Shown in pieces: positions 20,701 through 31,382 of a DNA stretch of 64,000 nucleotides. Location: positions 39,270,501 to 39,334,500 of the forward strand of contig CM075671.1 in the NCBI GenBank assembly GCA_037962975.1. The letters run 5' to 3'. Under the pieces are notes generated by a model, which was given only the letters and a program-made list of their open reading frames with translations, made no database searches and was not told the DNA's origin. The DNA is from Clitoria ternatea (lineage: Eukaryota > Streptophyta > Magnoliopsida > Fabales > Fabaceae). The first letter of the stretch is position 1. Each line of letters opens with the position of its first letter. The position numbers and the translations under genes were made by a program.

Positions 20701-21373
20701 AATATGTATCCTCTTAGGAATTTCTAAGTTTTACGGCCCTGCAGGTTAGACTTTGTGGACTAGTAACACTTGAAAGGAGGGATATATATACCTACATTAA
20801 ATCTAGTGAACTAATGTTTTATGTGGAATTTATGATTAATTTTAGGTTACCCTTTAGCCTTAGTTGTCAGATTCAAGGGGCAAGGAAAGTAATTTGCAGT
20901 AGATTGGATTAGAACCCAGAGGGCTATAGGCAAGGTAGTTAAAATCCTGATTTTAATCAAAAAAATCCCGATTCTATGATTTTGGAGGAGGAAAACGATC
21001 CGAGTCGCCCCTAGAACACCAAATGTGCATGAATCGCACTAGAATCGCGATTCTGGGCCTTAAATGACATATTCATGACCGCCTCCGCCTTCCTACCTCC
21101 GCCTCAGCGACTCTCAAAGCTCTACGAGGTACTTCAGCAACCATCTCTCTCGTCTCTCTCTTCTCCCTCGAAGCCATCGTCTTCTTCTTCCTCGAAACCA
21201 TTCCCTCTTCTGCTACTCTTTCAAATACTAATAATGAAAGGGTTTTGGTTTAAAAGGAGAGACAAGAGGTGAGTTTTGCATGTTGAGTGTATCATCGAAC
21301 CCTTTCTCTTCTCTTCTCTTCTATTCATTTTCTAGGTTTTACTACTTTACTTCTCGCTTTGCCTCTTATCTTA
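20701..21373 (+). other. Non-coding or unassigned captured sequence in CACTA-1
   Basis: Holds intron-like DNA, then an ORF fragment at 21075-21272 beginning MTASAFLPPPQRLSKLYEVL that I cannot assign; it may be a further captured exon or a 5' untranslated region. Next comes a pyrimidine-rich stretch directly before the NAP1-like ATG at 21374, which looks like that gene's leader. Confidence 0.4.
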
Positions 21374-22140
21374 ATGTCTAACAACAACGATAATAAATTC
21401 AGCACGGCAGATCTCACCTCTGGTTTGTCACTCTTCTTCTTCTTCTTCATCTTCTTGTTTTCTTCTTCTCCATCTCTCTTCTCTGTTTTAAATCGTTTAC
21501 TCCCTACAGCTCTCAATGAAGACAATCTCACTGACCTAGTGCTTTTTTAAGGAGAGACCAGCTCTTGAAGCCAAATACCAAGCTTTGTATTAGCCATTGT
21601 ATACAAATACCAAATACCCCTTCTGTTGAGTTTTGGGTTGAAGTTACTTTTTAGTTGGTTCGTTTAGTGATCTTTTGACCACTTTATATTGTAGATTTCA
21701 GAGCGTGATGAAGGTGCTCTCAAGTTCCTTAAAGATATCAAGTGGAGCATGATAGAAAACCCCAAAGGATTTAAGCTTGAGTTCTTCTTTGATACCAATA
21801 CCAATCCATACTTTTCAAATTCTGTATTGACAAAAACATATCATATGATTGATGAGGATGAACCTATTTTGGAGAAAGCAATTAGGTAAGCTGTTCTTTT
21901 TGAATGATGTTATTATGTTATCTGTTTGCATAGTTTATAATGTTGTCAAAAGGGTCTGGTTTGGTCTTGATCAAGGTTTACTTGCTATGTTCTTTTTCAA
22001 TAGGACTAAAATTCAATGGTACCCAGGAAAATGCTTGACTCAGAAGGTTTTGAAGAAAAAGCCTTAGAAGGGTTCGAAGAATGCTAAACCAATTACTAAA
22101 ACTAAAAACTGTGAAAGCTTCTTCAATTTTTTTAAAGCTA
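21374..22140 (+). pseudogene. Captured NAP1 (nucleosome assembly protein 1) fragment with introns
   Basis: Starts with MSNNNDNKFSTADLTSG at 21374. Later come ALNEDNLTDLV (about 21510) and KERPALEAKYQALY (about 21549), both N-terminal NAP1 motifs with a deletion between them. A well-kept exon at 21702-21888 reads ERDEGALKFLKDIKWSMIEN then FKLEFFFDTN and LTKTYHMIDEDEPILEKAI, with a clean acceptor and a GTAAGC donor. The next exon from 22004 reads TKIQWYPGKCLTQKVLKKKP, then an in-frame TAG, then KGSKNAKPITK and ESFFNFF. NAP1 is a histone H2A/H2B chaperone. Kept introns show capture from genomic DNA rather than cDNA. The copy is not functional (internal deletions, stop). Confidence 0.9.
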
Positions 22141-22264
22141 AGTGGTGTCCCACCTTTCTGGGCTGGTAATGATCCTAATATGCATTTAACTTTTTCTCTG
22201 TTGTATTATTATTTAGTCATCTACTCTGTACCTGAATTACATTAACTTTTTCTATTACTTTTAG

Positions 22265-22650
22265 AATCTGAATCAGGAATTTTCAGGCAGATTTTACACA
22301 GAGAGCTTGATTTTGTTTTTGAACCATGGCCTAATATCTCAGAAAGTGCTAAAGAATTGGTAAAACAAATGTTGGATAGGGACCCTAAGCAAAGAGTTTC
22401 TGCCCATGAAGTTTTATATGAGTTCCTTGAGTACTAGTTGTTACTGGATTTTCATGTGCCACTGGTGTATGTTGGCGTTTTATTATTATAGTGTCAGCTT
22501 CTTGGAAGATCGAATGACAATTGAATCTTGCATAATCAGGTCACCCTTGGATTGTTGATGATAAAGTTACTCCTGACAAACCCCTTGACTCTGCTATTTT
22601 GACATGCTTAAAGCATTTTTCAGCAATGAATAAACTTAAGAAGATGGTAT
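22265..22650 (+). pseudogene. Captured CDPK (calcium-dependent protein kinase) fragment
   Basis: The first exon (22265 to about 22415) encodes ESGIFRQILHRELDFVFEPW then PNISESAKELVKQMLDRDPK and QRVSAHEVL, the C-terminal end of a CDPK kinase domain. After an intron (acceptor AATCAG at 22534-22539) the second exon encodes HPWIVDDKVTPDKPLDSAIL then LKHFSAMNKLKKM, the autoinhibitory junction domain. The catalytic core and the EF-hands are absent. It lies right after the NAP1 fragment in the same orientation, about 125 bases away, so the two loci were joined inside the element. Confidence 0.9.
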
Positions 22651-23046
22651 TATGTGTATTTTTTTTAGCAATCATTGTATGCCTTATCATTTTCTGTTTG
22701 ATTTTAACAATGTTGTTAAGTTTATTTTAATCTTTATATTCTAATCTCATGGAATCTGAAATTAATCCTTTATGGAAGCGGTAGGTAAATTATCATAGAA
22801 TGTAGCAATAAGGAAAGTGATTTGGGTTAAGTTAAAATCATTTTTTGCTTCATTCTCCAAATAACAAAAGATATTTCATCAAACAAAACAACAAGTACAA
22901 GACCAGAGGTTGCAATACTGAACAAAGAAACACATGAAAGGCACAAACTGGTTGCATTATTAGACAAAGAAACACATGTAATGTATGGCACACATTTCTC
23001 TCTAAAAACACAAAGGATAATGAACACAAGCTTTACAAGTTTGTTA
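22651..23046. other. AT-rich intron part of CACTA-1
   Basis: No coding signal. Probably CDPK intron remnant followed by the start of the CACTA leader intron on the minus strand. Confidence 0.4.
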
Positions 23047-23440
23047 CCTGTTTGCTACACCTGATGGCAGACTTAGGGGACTTCCGAACAGAGACAGAGG
23101 GGGACACAGCTCCAAGCCAGGGACGGCACACAGGGAGGGAGGTCGACGGCTGGAGGAAGAAGGGAGGAAGGGAGGGAGGTCGACGGCTGGAGGGAGGCTG
23201 ACAGAGGGAGGGACGGAGCCTCGAACGGCCACAACTTCCAACGGAGAGGGTCACCGTCGTTTGTGAGGGGGAGACGGAGGTTTGGAGCTTCGTCAGACAG
23301 GTCGTGGTGGTTTGGTGGTTCCTGAGGCGCAGAGAGGGAAAAAAGAGGGATGGACGGGGATTGACAGAGGGGGAGACGGCTGAGAGGGGCAAGGGAGCGG
23401 TAGGGCAAATGAGAGGGAAAGGGTTTGCTCGAAGATACAT
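23047..23440 (-). other. Probable 5' untranslated exon of CACTA-1 transcripts
   Basis: A C/T-rich (minus strand) segment directly inside the right subterminal array, ending on the minus strand with a CAG|GTAACA-like donor near 23047. Three overlapping ORFs of low complexity (PSLPPFFLQPSTSL) cross it but match no family I know. Position and donor fit the first exon shared by TNP2 and TnpA messages; direct evidence is lacking. A similar pyrimidine-rich segment sits at the matching place in CACTA-4 (62660-63020, plus strand). Confidence 0.45.
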
Positions 23441-24150
23441 TAAAAACTTAGCGACGGCTCGCACCCGTCGCTAATAACGTCACTACAATTAAAATCCTTA
23501 GCGACGACAAGAGAAATCCGTCACTAATGTCCTAAAAAGTAGCGACGGGGTAACCCTACCGTCACTACCTTCCCTTCTTAAAAGTGAAAACATGGAGGGA
23601 AGTCGAAACCATAGCGACGGAAAACGAATCCCGTCACTAATCTCCTGAATTAGCGACGGGGCTCCCCACCGTCACTAACTTCCCTTCTTAAAACTGGAGG
23701 GAAGACGAAAATAATAGCGACCGAACACTAAATCCGTCACTACTCTCCTGAATATTAGCAACGGTAGGACAACTCCGTCACTAGTCTCCTGAATATTAGC
23801 GACGGGTTCTTCCTACCGTCGCTACTACCCTTTCTTAAATTAAAATAAGGTCAAAATAATAGCGACGACTGGTGGAACCGTCACTAGTACAAAACATAGC
23901 GACGCCGTTTAGCCGTCGCTAATGTTTGGCGCCAACAAAATAACATGGAGGGAAAACAAAAAAGGAGGATCTGAGAATATAGCGACCGTAGTAGCGACGG
24001 TGTTTGTATTTTTTAGCGACCGATTCCTCTTTTGGTCGCTAAATGCGTCGCTAAAACCTTTTTGGTCGCTGTTTATTTAAAACGGTCGCTAAAACGGTCG
24101 CTAGTTAGCGACGGTCGTTGCTGGTCGCTAATTAGAGGTAGCTGTTTAGG
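23440..24150. repeat. CACTA-1 right subterminal repeat array
   Basis: Many TAGCGACGG and CCGTCGCTA/CCGTCACTA motifs in both orientations, often paired as arms around 20-40 bases (for example 23640-23700, 23800-23825). It is the promoter-proximal end, so it should combine TnpA sites and the transcription start. Confidence 0.85.
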
Positions 24151-24165
24151 GTTTTTTTAGTAGTG

Positions 24166-24457
24166 ATAAAAATACTTATTAATAATATATTTGCATTAGT
24201 GTTTTAGAACCTATTAAAGCATCAACAACAACTGATTTATACATATTTTTTTGCTTGTAGCAACATTGTGTGGATGATATTTTTTGGGAAAAGACTGAAT
24301 TAGAATCTACAGCAGTAGGTTATGTTGTATCTTATCAATCTTAACTAGTATAAAATTATGTAATATTGTACTAATAATACTTATTTATATTATATTTACA
24401 TTAGTGTTTTAGAACTTGTTAAAGTTTCAACAACTTTTATATATATATAACAACATT
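24166..24457 (+). pseudogene. hAT relic segment between the two CACTA elements
   Basis: Contains GTGGATGATATTTTTTGGG and GAATCTACAGCAG, which resemble sequence before CACTA-1 (GGATCTACAGCAGCAGG near 12057) and directly after CACTA-2 (GAGGATGATATTTTTTGGG near 50620). It also repeats TGCATTAGTGTTTTAGAAC-type sequence at 24190 and 24400. So this segment is a diverged tandem duplication of one part of the relic. Confidence 0.75.
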
Positions 24458-24469
24458 CACTACTACAAA

Positions 24470-24680
24470 AAAAGCCTTTGTCAGCGGTTCCGTTATAACT
24501 ATTGTCAGCGCAACAAACGCAGACAATAATGGCGCTATTAATAGCACTAAAAACAATGTCAGTGCTTAAACCGTTGACATTAGTCATGTATTGTCAGCGA
24601 TTGTAACGCGGAACCGCTGACAATAGTCCAACAATGTCAGCGGTTGTAACACGGAACCGCTGACAATAGTCAAACAATGT
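24470..24680. repeat. CACTA-2 left subterminal repeats
   Basis: GTCAGCGGTT (with variants) and its complement AACCGCTGACA recur at about 30-50 base spacing, e.g. near 24480, 24590-24620 and 24635-24665. The matching set at the right end is at 50463-50580. Confidence 0.85.
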
Positions 24681-25545
24681 ACATTGTAATGATAATTACC
24701 AATGTACATTGTAACATTAAGTGATACCTAAAACATTGTTGCAATAAGACATTCATTATATCGTAGTAAATTGTCAACCATCATTAATTAGCAATAACAA
24801 TGACTAACGCATGGATCTAGCATTATCCTACACCAAAATATAGCACGTTAAGTGTGAGTCCTATATCTACTACTAGCATGATTCATGCGACATGTGCTGT
24901 CCAAAAAATAGGTGAGTACTATCAACTATTTGCATGATTCATATAACATGTACAACCCAAAAAACATGGTGGCACTATCTATTGCTGGCATTAATTGTTC
25001 ATGTAGGACTTTGACTGCAAAGGATGAGTTACTTTGTTTCCTAATTGATAAAAACATAAGCAGATGAATACATAAAAGGTAAAATTAGAAAATATGAACA
25101 AAGGAACTAAGAAATTATTAAATTTAGAAATTAACCTAATTTAAAAATGTGTTAAAAACATATGAAGACCAATCCTCCTTTACTTCATCCAATTGTTCAG
25201 TGTTGTAGGTGGTACACTGATACTCATCAAAATACTACAAGTGCAAACATTTAAACAGTTGTGGAGATTAAAATACATATACACATATACATCAAGAAAA
25301 TGAAATTATAATGGGAGTATAATACACATTGTTAGAGTCATACTATTTTTGGAATCTTTGTTTGTCTCATTTGCATAATCTCTTTCATGAACCTCATTAC
25401 ATAATATCCACAGTCTATATTATTCTTTTGACGAGGGCACTACACATAGAAAAAATTATGCCATTAAAAGCACTTATTGGATTGATAAACTAAACTCTAA
25501 AAGGTAAAGGATGAAAACATATACCTCCACCTTGCACCATTTCAT
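24681..25545. other. CACTA-2 3' region without a gene
   Basis: AT-rich, no protein motif seen; presumably the 3' untranslated part of the TNP2 transcript and decayed exons. Confidence 0.4.
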
Positions 25546-28500
25546 TTGGGTCTTGAATTTAGGTATCTTGATTCCTCGAAATGCACGATAATGACATTGG
25601 ATCACTGCCTTGTGATAGTGACATTCCCAAGAAAGGATTATCCTCAACATCATTATTTAAGGCACATTCTTCAACATTTTTATTCATGTTTTCCTTTGAT
25701 AAAAGAACAATTGAACACTTTTTGTCTGAAGGGTCTGGGAAATAGAACACTTGTTTAGCTTGTGATGCCAAAATAAACCGATCATCTTTGTATCCTTCTT
25801 TATTTAGATCAACTTATATGAAGCTTGATCCATCCGCTCGAACACCATGATTGTTGTCAACCCACTTGCAACAAAAGACAACCTCTTTAAACATTACATA
25901 ATCCAACTCCCATATGTGTTCAATAACCCCAAAGTATGACATACTTGCATATATTGGATTTTTGTCTTTAGCACTTGAGATATGCAATGATTGAGCAACA
26001 AGACTCATGCCACTATTTTGTTGTGTACTCCGTTCATCATGCTCCTTTGTATAAAATGTATACCCATTAATCATGTAAGAACTATATGAAAAGGCCTGTA
26101 TTTGTGGTCCTTTAGATATCCATCTGATTCTCTCTGACACTGAAGCACCTGTTTCTCCCAATTCCATTGAAATATGATCTTTAAACCATGGTACAAAAGT
26201 TTGATTGTGTTATTTTAATATCCAATTTTCATTCCTACTTGGATACCTAGATTTAAGAATCTCCTTGTGCATTTCAACATATGGATCAACCTCTACAGTG
26301 TTATGTAGAATATACAAATGTGCTTGTTCCTGTTCTGTTATAGGAATATCTATGATTTGTGCGCCAGTCAAACCATGGCCATTTAACCTTCCTGTGTGAC
26401 GAGACCTTGGTACCCCTATGAAATCCACATTAGACAAGTAAGATGTGCAAAACTCAACCGCCTCCTTAACTATATATCGTTCAACAATACAACCTTCTGG
26501 CCGACTTCGATTCTTCACATATCCTTTCAAAATCTTCATGTAACGTTCAATGGGATACATCCATGTCATGTAGGTCGGGCCACATAATTGTGTCTCTCTA
26601 ACCAAATGAACCGTTAGATGAATCATGATATCAAAAAAAGAGGGTGGAAAATATATTTCTAACTCACATAATGTTGTAACAATTTTGTAGAGTCGGTAAT
26701 GTCCCAGGGTCAACCACCTTGCTACAAATGGCCTTGAAGAAGAAACATAACTTTGTTATTGCACCACGAACCTTTTCAGGCAAAATCGAGCGTATAGCTA
26801 TCGGGATAAAACTCTCCATGAGAATATGACAATCATGGGATTTTAGACCTTTTAACTTGAGATCCTTCATTGATACAAGACTCTTGATATTTGAAGAGTA
26901 CCCTTCTGGAACTTTAACTGCACTAAGAAATTGGAGAAATGTTATTTTCTCTGTTCGGGATAATGTATATACTGCTGGGGGTAGATACGTTCGCTTTCCT
27001 TTTTTTTGTGGCCTCAATTCTTTTCTTATTCCCATACATGCCATGTCAAGTCTTGCTTTGATGCCATCTTTGGTCTTTCCTGGAATGTTCAAAAGTGTAC
27101 AAATGATACTTTCACAAACATTCTTTTCAATATGCATCACATCAAGAAAATGTCTCACATATAATGATTTCCAATAAGGTAATTCAAACAATATAGACCT
27201 TTTCTTCCACCCACTAGTAGGAAGGTTCTTGGCAAAAGGTTTACCAAAATTAGTTTGTAAATCTTTCACCTTGTCAAATACTTGATCACCTGTTAAGCCT
27301 GAAGGGGCTCTACGTTTTTCTGTGTTGGCATTAAATGCCTTTCTCCATCCCCGGTAATGATGTCCCATTGGTAAGAATCGACGGTGTCCAAGAAACACAT
27401 TCTTCATACAATGACTCAGTCGGATGTAATCTGTATCTTCTTCACATATAGGACATCCACATTGGTCTTTTATGCTATACCCAGATAGATTGCCATAGGC
27501 AGGAAAATCGTTGATTGTACCAAACAACATTGCTCGTAGAGTAAAACTCTCACCTCGATATTCATCATACACCTCAACACCATGGTCCCATAACATTTTT
27601 AAATCTTCAACTAAAGGGGCCAGATACACATCAATATCATTTCCAGGTTGTTTAGGTCCAGAAATTAGCATCGAGAGCATTAAATATTTTTGCTTCATAC
27701 ATAACCATGGAGGTAGATTATAAATCATTAAAATCACAGGCCATGTACTATGTGTGCTGCTTTGAACTCCATGTGGATTCATTCCATCAGTTGACAATGC
27801 AAGTCGTAGGTTTCTGGGTTCATTGCCAAATTCTGGGTATTCATCATCAATTTTTCTCCACTGAGGAGAATCTGCAGGATGCCTAAGTTTCCCGTCCCTA
27901 ATCCTTTCATTAGCATTCCATGTCAAGTGTCTTGCATCTTCTACATCATGAAACATACGCCTAAATCTCGGTATTATAGGAAAATACCATACAACTTTAG
28001 CAGGAGAAGAATTTTCCTTCTTATATCGCAAGGAATCACATTTAGGGCAGCTTGAGTATGATGCATATTCATTTCGAAACAAAATACAATCATTGGGACA
28101 TGCATGTATTTTCTGGTAACTCAACCCAATAGAGCACAACATTTGTTTTGCCTCATAAGCTCTTCCCGGGAGCACATTATCATCTGGAAGTATCTCTTTC
28201 AGAAGAGAAAGTAGAGCTGTGAAACTTTTATCACTCCAACAATTTCCCACTTTCAAGTTATATAACTTTAACACTGCTGACAACCTTGTAAATTTCAAAC
28301 AACCAGCATACAATGGCTTCTTTGCATCATTTCTTAAACTGTCAAACATCGCAGGACAATCTCGAAGATCATCCTCAAGAACCTTTGCAATCTCTTCAAC
28401 ATTATCTCCCATGTACATGTAATCTGTATCAGTATCTATGGCTGTCAAGTTCACAGTACTTCTTAAACTTTCACTACACCCAGCTCTTAGCTCACCATGC

Positions 28501-28715
28501 TTTGTCCAACATGTATAACTTGTAGCAATTCCGTTACACATAAGATGATCTTTTAATTCATTAACATTAACCCACCTCACATTCGAATAACACCAGCATA
28601 GGCAAGGAATGCGGTTGGTGTCTTTGGCATGTTTAATTACAAAGCTAATAAATTCCTTCACTTCATCCTCATACTCTTGAGACAAACGATTAGCATACAC
28701 CCAACGCCGATCCAT
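25546..28715 (-). pseudogene. CACTA-2 TNP2-type transposase, broken
   Basis: The likely start is the Met of MDRRWVYANRLSQEYED at 28715. The transposase-associated domain follows (RIPCLCWCYSN, CNGIATSYTCWTKHGE), then the TNP2 core (LSTDGMNPHGVQ, STWPVILMIYNLPPWLC, ISGPKQPGNDIDVYLAPLVE, INDFPAYGNLSGYS, CPICEED), then DUF4218-type sequence (YFPPSFFDIMIHLTVHLVRE, PEGCIVERYIVKEAVEF) and DUF4216-type sequence (FCCKWVDNNHGVR, RFILASQAKQVFYFPDPSDK). Two lesions are visible: a frameshift at about 26672-26715, just before the FPPSFF motif, and an in-frame TAA at about 25811-25813. CACTA-2 therefore cannot make its own full transposase. Confidence 0.85.
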
Positions 28716-28793
28716 TCTTAGTAAATGCAAGGAAAAACTAATCATTAATTTATGTACAATTAACTCAATATAGAATAAACATTGTATATACAA

Positions 28794-29895
28794 GTTACTA
28801 CCATATCCAACTACAATAAAAAAAATCTATGAAACTTGAAAGGGAAAGCTAAATCATTACACTTATTCGATTTCATATTATATAGTTAAGTTAATTAATA
28901 GTTGATTAATTTACATCGATTATTTGGATTAGTGTTAAACTAATCATTTTAAAATATCAATAACTTAAATTATAATTCCATTTCTTTTAAAAAAGTTAAT
29001 TTTTGAAGTTTCTATTTGAGTTAATTAAATTGTTTGTTTCGCTAAAAATGCAAAATTAAGTAAAAGCAAAGTAAAATCAAATATATCTTTAAAAATGCAG
29101 CTTGGCCCACCTATGATCTTTAAATTAAAAAAATTACAAATATATTCCTACTTTCTAATAGCTCCTAATGTAAAAGCAAAGTAAAATCAAGGCCAATTGC
29201 TGAATTTTTTTATTAAAGGGTCCACATGCTAAAATTTTTATTAATTAATCAAGCCATCCAAAAACAACAATGCAAAAATCCACCTCAACCTCCTTCTCTT
29301 TCAAGTAAATATGCTAAAAACTTTGATGAATTAATAAATTGAATAAAGTGCAGCTTGGCCCACCATGATCTTTGAATTAAAACAAATTACAAATGTATTC
29401 CTACTTTCTAGTAGCTCCCAACGTAAAAGCATTGTAAAATCAAGACCAATTGCTGATTTTTTATTATTAAAGGGTCCATATGTTGAAATTTTTATTAATT
29501 AATCAAGCCATCCATAAACAACAAGCTTCCTGATGCTTTTCCCTTGTTCACGTCAAAGCCCTCTCAACCACCCATTATTTTAATTCCTTCCACTCATCAT
29601 TATTTTATTCTATGCTATATGAAAATTTTTTCAATCTATCCTACACTTCCTCTTGCATATCACGGCTACTACAGAGTTAAATCCAAATAACCACCAAAGT
29701 TTATCATAAAGGCACATGCTATACATACACTTGGCCAAAGGCATCAAATAATATACAAAGATTAAGAAGCCAAAAGATATATATATATATATAATTAAAT
29801 TATAAAAATAAGTAAATAACATGGCAGTAGCTGTTATTTAGTTTAGTTGAATAATATGTCTCTTTTTCCAGTATATTATTATTATTATTATTATT
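28794..29895. other. CACTA-2 5' region up to the Gypsy insertion
   Basis: Non-coding. Contains a roughly 253-bp tandem duplication (listed separately), a short TA microsatellite near 29780-29792 and an ATT microsatellite (29875-29895) into which the Gypsy element inserted. Confidence 0.6.
29095..29525. repeat. Tandem duplication, unit about 253 bp
   Basis: GCAGCTTGGCCCACC occurs at about 29097 and again at about 29350. The downstream 170 bases (ATGATCTTT, TTCCTACTTTCTA, TAAAGGGTCCA, AATCAAGCCATCCA) are shared with modest divergence. It lies in the presumed promoter/leader part of CACTA-2. Confidence 0.8.
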
Positions 29896-30697
29896 TGAAC
29901 TGGTCTGGACCGGGGTCTAGGATCCGGTGTGGGACCAGCCACAAGAGTATAGGTGTATTTAGGGTTTGCACACCGAAACAGTGTATATCCGATGTATTAA
30001 TCCGGTCTCTCAGTGGGAGAGGCCGGTCTTGTTGTCCTGGAGATCCTTCACACCAACGTTTCACGTTGTAGGGGGCGAAAGGTGGTGCCACCTGTGAAGA
30101 TTCTCCGACGCTCAAGTTAGAAGAGTGTAAGAACTCAGTGAATGCTCAAGCGAAGTAACAGTAAAGTGTGAGATAGAACAACGATACCATGCATGTGTAT
30201 TGAAACGAGCTATTTATAGTTGTACGTGAGAAAATGAGTCGTTGGGTACAGGTGGGTCCCTTAGCTCTGATAGCGTGTATATTATGTCAATCAGGGTGGC
30301 TCAACTCTCAGAATGTGTCAGGAGGGTAGGTCAATTAGCAGAGTATGATCCTCTAGGAAGTGGAGAGGATAATCACCTTTTCCGCATAATCTGCTGACAC
30401 ATCCACTTGCTTTCTGAGGCCATTGACGTGACGTATTTTGCTACATACAGTATCTTCGCTGATAAGTTATTAGGGGCTCTTATCTTGCTGTGATTGAAAA
30501 GCCAACAGTTATATAAATGTCCTGTGAAAATGAACAAAGATCCGTTATAGAGAAGATAAGTGGGGCAGTCGTGAGATGAGGACGGACGGCCAGACATCGG
30601 ATATCCGGTGTGGTAAAGTTGAACCAGGACACCGGTTTTCCTTATATGAGGTCAGTCTGACGTCACAAGAATGGGGGCCGGTATCCAGACCGGATCA
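29896..30697 (-). repeat. Gypsy 3' LTR (left copy)
   Basis: Ends TG/CA on the minus strand. 802 bp. I count 12 substitutions and one indel against the right copy. A TATA box lies on the minus strand (ACTATAAATAGCTCG, complement of about 30207-30222). Confidence 0.93.
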
Positions 30698-31382
30698 TCT
30701 ATCCCCTAGCTTGTATGAGGGACTGTTAAGTTGCTCATATGAGCTACACAACTCTTAAAGAAATCTGGATACCGGTAGTACATTCTGGAAAGTCTCTGGG
30801 AGCTCTGTGGCATCCGCTCTAATAGACGTGTGACCGCTCTTCTCGCGTAGTGTACAACGGATTCAGACAGCATAAATAAGTAATGGAAATCCCAAGAGTA
30901 TTTGAGAATTGAAACCCTTGGTATTCGAAAAGTGGTTGGGAGGCATTAAATGCGCATGGCATGATTAGACAGTAAATGCGTTTTTTACGCACGAGCCATC
31001 ATTACCCACGAGTGTAACCGTCGATTGGGCTTATTGGGCCTGGATTCAAACTGAATGGGAGGCCCATTTTGCCAAAATGTTTACTGAAACGTTACCATTT
31101 TTGTGCCCGTACGTGACGAAACGACGGAGTCGTTTCAATTTGAAGAGGTTGCGTTTTGATGCAAGCCTTGTGACCTTCGACGAAACACTGTGCTTCTTCG
31201 TTACCTATAAAAGGAACTCTTAGCAGATTTTGGAATCCACTCTTGTTTTCAAGCTTAGTGAACCTCTGCTCAAATTTCTTTGGAATTTCTCTGTCGTCTT
31301 CAAACTTCTCAAAGATCTTCTTCCTTTAGGTAACCTCCCTTTCCTTTAACTCCTTGCAATTTTAGTTCATTCTATTTCCGCC
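30698..31382 (+). promoter_or_regulatory. Promoter and leader of the antisense gene
   Basis: No ORF. A TATA box, TATAAAA, is at 31206-31212 in the context ACCTATAAAAGGAACTC, about 170 bases before the ATG at 31383. The leader is rich in CTT/TTC. The TATA faces into the element, away from the LTR, so this gene should not depend on the LTR promoter. Confidence 0.55.

Larger units (their letters stand above)
12127..24165 (-). mobile_element. CACTA-1, complete gene-fragment-carrying CACTA (En/Spm) transposon
   Basis: Ends are CACCACTAAAAAAAC at 12127-12141 and the inverted CACTACTAAAAAAAC at 24165-24151. The flanking three bases are ATA on both sides (12124-12126 and 24166-24168), the 3-bp duplication expected for CACTA. 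Subterminal arrays of GCGAC/GTCGC motifs lie inside both ends. The transposase genes TNP2 and TnpA-like are on the minus strand. Fragments of at least three cellular genes lie on the plus strand between TNP2 and the promoter end. Length 12,039 bp. Intact ends, an open TNP2 frame and a clear duplication suggest a fairly recent insertion. Confidence 0.93.

Noticed and set aside
23033..23464. 143- and 111-residue minus-strand ORFs as proteins
   Set aside because: Low-complexity Pro/Ser text in overlapping frames, no family; better explained as a pyrimidine-rich leader exon of CACTA-1.
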